Source: JBBDNV01 sp040877415 (lineage in GTDB: Bacteria; Planctomycetota; Planctomycetia; Pirellulales; PALSA-1355). From it: 8,786 nt of DNA. Below, one piece after another: positions 5,820 to 8,786 of the stretch. The stretch covers positions 1-8,786 of the forward strand of contig JBBDNV010000004.1 of assembly GCA_040877415.1 (NCBI GenBank), read 5' to 3'. The translations under genes and the position numbers were made by a program. How positions within the stretch are numbered: position 1 is the first letter of the stretch; every line of letters begins with the position of its first letter. The notes beneath the pieces were generated by a model. The model saw only the letters and a list, made by a program, of their open reading frames with translations. It ran no database searches and had not been told where the DNA came from.

Positions 5820-7352
5820 CTATTTGGTTTCGTCGAGGTCCTTGAGCCCTAACCGGGCCAGCCAACGTCCGCGCGTCGGCTTGGACGGGTCGGCAGCGTC
5901 TCCGCTCTCGGCGCGACGATCGCGCTCGACCTCGAACTGGCGAATCTTCTCATCGATCTCGGCCCGCTCGCGGGCGATTTTGGCGCGTTCGACGGAGACG
6001 TCGATTTCCGCCCTGCCGATTTTTTCGCGCCACTCGCTCTGAACTTGCACGAGTCTTTCGCGTTCCTGGCGGATTACTTCATCGCGATCGAGCAGTTCGG
6101 CAGCGGCGGCGGAATGCACCGTGCCGGCGGGCGCGGCGCCGGCGTTTTCTTCGAGCAATTGTTTCAGCTCGGCGAGCTCCCGGTCTTTTTGCGCCACGAT
6201 CTGATCGGTAATGCGAATCGTGCCCTCGATGCTGGCGCGCTTCTCGACCGCTTCTTCGTCGTCGTCATCGTCGGCTTCCAAGGAGGCGAGCAACCGCTGC
6301 TTCTGCGATTCCCAGTCCAGTCCGCCGGCGGCCGCGGCGGGCACGGGCGCATGGCCGCGGGTCTTGAGCTTGCTTTCGAAATCGGCATTGGCGTGCTTCA
6401 GCTCGCGCACTTCGTCGACGGCCATTTCGAAGCGGCGCTGGAGGTCGAGCGTCTCTCGCGAATCGATTTCTCCCGACGTCACCTGCTTCTTGAGCATGGC
6501 CTCGGCCGCCGCCAGCCGTTTGATCAGGTCGTCGCGTTCATTTTCGAGTTTTCGCAGATCGCTCGGATCGCATCCCGGCTGCGACGCCCTCTTGAGCTGC
6601 TCGATTTCCCGGGCGTGTTCGGCTTTGATCTCGTCCAAAGCGGCGCGCAGGCCGGCGGCCGAGTCGACCTGTTCGTCGCGCCGGGCGTTGACGGTTGCCG
6701 CCAGGTCAACCAATTCGGCTTTCCGCCGATCGAACTCGGCAATCCGCTCGGCGCGTTGCTGTTTGAACTCGCGGGCCATCCGCCGGCGCTGTGCTTTGGT
6801 TTCTTCCCTGTCGGCGGCGGCTCGATCGCGCTCGCCGGCCAACTCGCGCTCGAGCGCGTTTTGCCGCTCCCGGCCGGCGGTTAGCCGGGCCTCGGCGTCG
6901 GCCAGCCTCTCGCCCAGCGCGGCCAGCCCGATTCGGCTTCCCTCATCGTGCCCCTGGGCGTCTTTCAAAAGCGCGTCGCGGACCCGCGATTCCTGCTCGG
7001 CCCGGCCGTATTCGAGGCGGGTTTCTTCCAGTTGCTTCCGGAGCTGGTCCCGCTCGGCATCGAGGGCCGTGAACTCGCGCTCGAGCGTGTTGAACCGCGT
7101 TTGCAGGGCGGCCAGCGCGGCCGATTCGCCTTCGCCGGCGGCCGATTCCGCCAGACGCACCGATTGCGCGACTTCGTCGATCACTTGCTGCAACTGCTCC
7201 GTCAGTTGATGTTCGAGGCGGTCGAGGTGCGATCGCTGCACCGAGAGAATCTCGTGCCCGCGACGACGCCGCTCGCCGTGCGAGCCTTCGACCGGCGTAC
7301 GTTGTTCGCCAGCGGGGCCCGCCGCGAGGCATTTTTCGTCCGTGCTTGCCAT
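5820..7352 (-). CDS. Long coiled-coil protein of unknown function
   Basis: This 510-aa protein is rich in Glu, Arg, Ala, Gln and Leu, with heptad-like runs through most of residues 35-335 and 385-475. It has no signal peptide or membrane helix, so it should be cytoplasmic. A hinge-like Ala/Pro-rich stretch (about 333-345) is followed by an acidic run (D/E at 360-367). The segment WREKIGRAEIDVSVERAKIA (441-460) and the ending GRWLARLGLKDLDETK (495-510) are the most distinctive parts and look conserved by their non-repetitive make-up. The ATG at 7352 is preferred; a GTG at 7403 would add 17 residues, and neither has a convincing ribosome site. It converges on the metal cluster with a 49-bp gap and is not obviously related to it. 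A structural or scaffold role is a guess from shape alone. Confidence 0.78.
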   Translation of the reverse strand: MASTDEKCLAAGPAGEQRTPVEGSHGERRRRGHEILSVQRSHLDRLEHQLTEQLQQVIDEVAQSVRLAESAAGEGESAALAALQTRFNTLEREFTALDAERDQLRKQLEETRLEYGRAEQESRVRDALLKDAQGHDEGSRIGLAALGERLADAEARLTAGRERQNALERELAGERDRAAADREETKAQRRRMAREFKQQRAERIAEFDRRKAELVDLAATVNARRDEQVDSAAGLRAALDEIKAEHAREIEQLKRASQPGCDPSDLRKLENERDDLIKRLAAAEAMLKKQVTSGEIDSRETLDLQRRFEMAVDEVRELKHANADFESKLKTRGHAPVPAAAAGGLDWESQKQRLLASLEADDDDDEEAVEKRASIEGTIRITDQIVAQKDRELAELKQLLEENAGAAPAGTVHSAAAAELLDRDEVIRQERERLVQVQSEWREKIGRAEIDVSVERAKIARERAEIDEKIRQFEVERDRRAESGDAADPSKPTRGRWLARLGLKDLDETK

Positions 7353-7638
7353 TTCGATTGTCGTGCCCACTCCAAACAAGGTCCCACGCACGGTGCGCGC
7401 CACGTGACGAGGATCTTGCCGTCGTTAGAAGAAGATTCGCGCTGTTCCACAAACCGACGGAAAACGGCGCCGCGCGCGCAAATCCGCGTGGCGAAACCGC
7501 CTTGCGGCACCCGGCTCGCAAGTCGCGGCGGGTTGTCTAAGGCGGGCTCTAAATACCTATAGGCCACAGGCCCAACCCGGTCAAAGCACCGCCGCCGCGA
7601 GCGGTACGACGTGCAACGATTGCGACGAGTGTGGCGAT
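7353..7638. other. Intergenic stretch upstream of the coiled-coil gene
   Basis: I see no gene in these 286 bases. The only AT-rich patch, CTAAATACCTATAGG at 7549-7563, could hold a -10 element on the minus strand (TATTTA). It lacks a good -35 and would leave a leader of roughly 195 bases before the ATG at 7352. Short open frames here lack ribosome sites. Confidence 0.5.
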
Positions 7639-8619
7639 TCAACCGGCCCCGGACGGGCCCTTCAGGGCCGCCCGATTGACGACGTGGGCCGGTTGTGCTC
7701 CGCTGAGACATTGGGCCACTTGCCGCGCGGTTCGCGCGCGCAAATCGGCCAGCGACTCCTCGGACGCGAATGCCGAGTGCGGCGTGACGATCACCCGCGG
7801 ATCGTTCCAGGGGGGGCGGCTCAAGTCGGGCGGCTCGGGATCTTGCACGTCGAGCCCCGCTCCGGCCAACCGGCCGGCCGCTAATGCGGCTGCCAGTGCC
7901 TCAGGATCGACCAGGCCGCCGCGGGCCGTATTGATCAGGTACGCGCTCGGCTTCATCCGCGCCAATTGATCGGGGCCGATCAGGTGGCGCGTCTCGGGCA
8001 ATAGCGGCACGTGCAGCGAAACATAGTCGCTAGAGGCAAGCAATTCGTCGAGGTCGCAATATGTCACGCCCTCGGGCGCCGTGGGCCGCGCCAGATCGGT
8101 GGCCAACACCTTAAGCGAAAGCGCCAGGGCTTTGATGGCCAGGGCCCTGCCGATGTTGCCCAGCCCCACGATGCCAAGCGTCTGACCTTCGATGCGCCGC
8201 AGCGCGGGCCCGGCCTTCAGGTCGTACCGCCCGCTCTTAGTCTCGTGGTGGTAGAGGGCCACTTTGCGGGCCTGCGCCAACAACAGCGCCAGGGCGTGTT
8301 CGGCAACCTCGACCAGGCAGTAATCGGGAATGTTCGTGACCATCATCCCGCGCCGGGTCGCCGCCGCCACGTCGATATTGTCCAGGCCGATACCGAGCCG
8401 GGCCACGATCTTGCACTTCGGCGCGGCGTCGATCACAGGGGCGGGCACATTGGCCCAATTGGTCATGATGGCGTCCGCGTCGGCCGCCAGCGCCACGAGA
8501 GTCGGCAAGTCCCCGTCGGGGGCGACCACCAGTTCGGCGTCGACTTGGGCCAGCGTGCGACGCTCGATATCCAAATCGGGCCAGGCATAGTCCGTCAGCA
8601 GCACCTTGAATTTTGACAT
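7639..8619 (-). CDS. D-isomer-specific 2-hydroxyacid dehydrogenase (NAD-dependent)
   Basis: This 326-aa cytoplasmic enzyme belongs to the D-2-hydroxyacid/phosphoglycerate dehydrogenase family, which interconverts 2-oxoacids and D-2-hydroxyacids with NAD(H). The substrate-binding domain includes ARLGIGLDNID (73-83). The Rossmann domain has LGIVGLGNIG (148-157) and a downstream acidic residue, Asp175, that favours NAD over NADP. The catalytic set is complete: Arg233 in NTARGGLVD, Glu262 in DVQDPEP, and His281 in TPHSAF. Its length is normal for the short type without the regulatory ACT domain of SerA. The overall look is closest to the CtBP-like/C-terminal-binding-protein subgroup, so serine biosynthesis should not be assumed. 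The ATG at 8619 is chosen because MSKFKVLLTD is a standard family start; an in-frame start at 8670 is less likely. The true substrate cannot be read from the sequence. Confidence 0.93.
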   Translation of the reverse strand: MSKFKVLLTDYAWPDLDIERRTLAQVDAELVVAPDGDLPTLVALAADADAIMTNWANVPAPVIDAAPKCKIVARLGIGLDNIDVAAATRRGMMVTNIPDYCLVEVAEHALALLLAQARKVALYHHETKSGRYDLKAGPALRRIEGQTLGIVGLGNIGRALAIKALALSLKVLATDLARPTAPEGVTYCDLDELLASSDYVSLHVPLLPETRHLIGPDQLARMKPSAYLINTARGGLVDPEALAAALAAGRLAGAGLDVQDPEPPDLSRPPWNDPRVIVTPHSAFASEESLADLRARTARQVAQCLSGAQPAHVVNRAALKGPSGAG

Positions 8620-8786
8620 GGCGTTAATCGCGCTTGCTCGGAAACCCCTGACAGCCAACGACGTCCGCAAGCGCCCAATCGTAGCAGGACGCCGGTGGAA
8701 ATCTAAGGGGGCGCGGTCCTGGGTGCCATGCCTGGGTGAAGATGTATGAAGCCGGGGCGTCCCAATTGAGCGTTGGTTAAGTTGGT
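8620..8786. other. Non-coding stretch upstream of the dehydrogenase gene
   Basis: No gene is supported in these 167 bases. It should contain the promoter of the dehydrogenase, but I find no convincing -35/-10 pair. An 8-bp direct repeat, CCTGGGTG, lies at 8718-8725 and 8731-8738, separated by CCATG. Its meaning is unclear. Confidence 0.5.

Noticed and set aside
4726..6042. 438-aa plus-strand frame overlapping CPFC protein B and the end of the coiled-coil gene
   Set aside because: It is Arg/Gly-rich, as expected of an off-frame reading of high-GC DNA. It covers two real genes and shows no motif.
6211..7209. 332-aa Ser/Arg-rich plus-strand frame opposite the coiled-coil gene
   Set aside because: The low-complexity Ser/Arg composition is the antisense reading of Glu/Ala/Arg codons. 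The minus-strand protein has clear heptad structure.
7556..7563. Palindrome CCTATAGG as a possible operator
   Set aside because: Eight bases is short, it occurs once, and nothing around it extends the symmetry.
8011..8616. 201-aa plus-strand frame opposite the dehydrogenase
   Set aside because: It is antisense to a complete enzyme with all catalytic motifs, and has no recognisable features of its own.

Overview
The window is GC-rich and almost fully coding. It looks like a chromosomal segment of a Planctomycetes-type bacterium, perhaps Pirellulales-like. That placement is an inference from gene content: a DUF4190-type membrane domain, secreted CPFC proteins with Ala/Pro-rich linkers, and a long coiled-coil protein. 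It does not rest on any marker gene.

Positions 3-5770 (+ strand) hold one compact gene cluster that is probably an operon. In order it has: the 3' end of an ABC-transporter ATPase; a MacB/FtsX-type permease with a very His-rich extracytoplasmic insert; a secreted, C-terminally anchored CPFC/HEAT-like protein (A); a DUF4190-anchored protein with a CCFG domain; a second, signal-peptide or lipoprotein-type CCFG protein; and a second CPFC/HEAT-like protein (B), a paralogue of A without the linker and anchor. Gene junctions are ATGA overlaps, nested starts or short gaps. The ATPase, the permease with His clusters and the DUF3299-like small proteins resemble the zinc-responsive PA4063-PA4066 (Pseudomonas) and zrg (Vibrio) loci. 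The best guess is therefore envelope metal handling, probably of zinc. The substrate is not proven, and the CPFC partners are not part of those described loci as I know them.

The ATPase-permease junction carries a 36-bp duplication whose two differences are both synonymous. It creates a 25-codon mini-ORF coupled at both ends by ATGA overlaps, and looks like the scar of a collapsed tandem duplication.

Positions 5820-7352 (- strand) encode a long coiled-coil protein of unknown function, convergent with the cluster. A 286-bp intergenic stretch follows. Positions 7639-8619 (- strand) encode a complete D-isomer-specific 2-hydroxyacid dehydrogenase with an intact NAD site and catalytic triad. The last 167 bases hold no gene I can support. 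No RNA genes, CRISPR arrays, insertion sequences or clear terminators were found.
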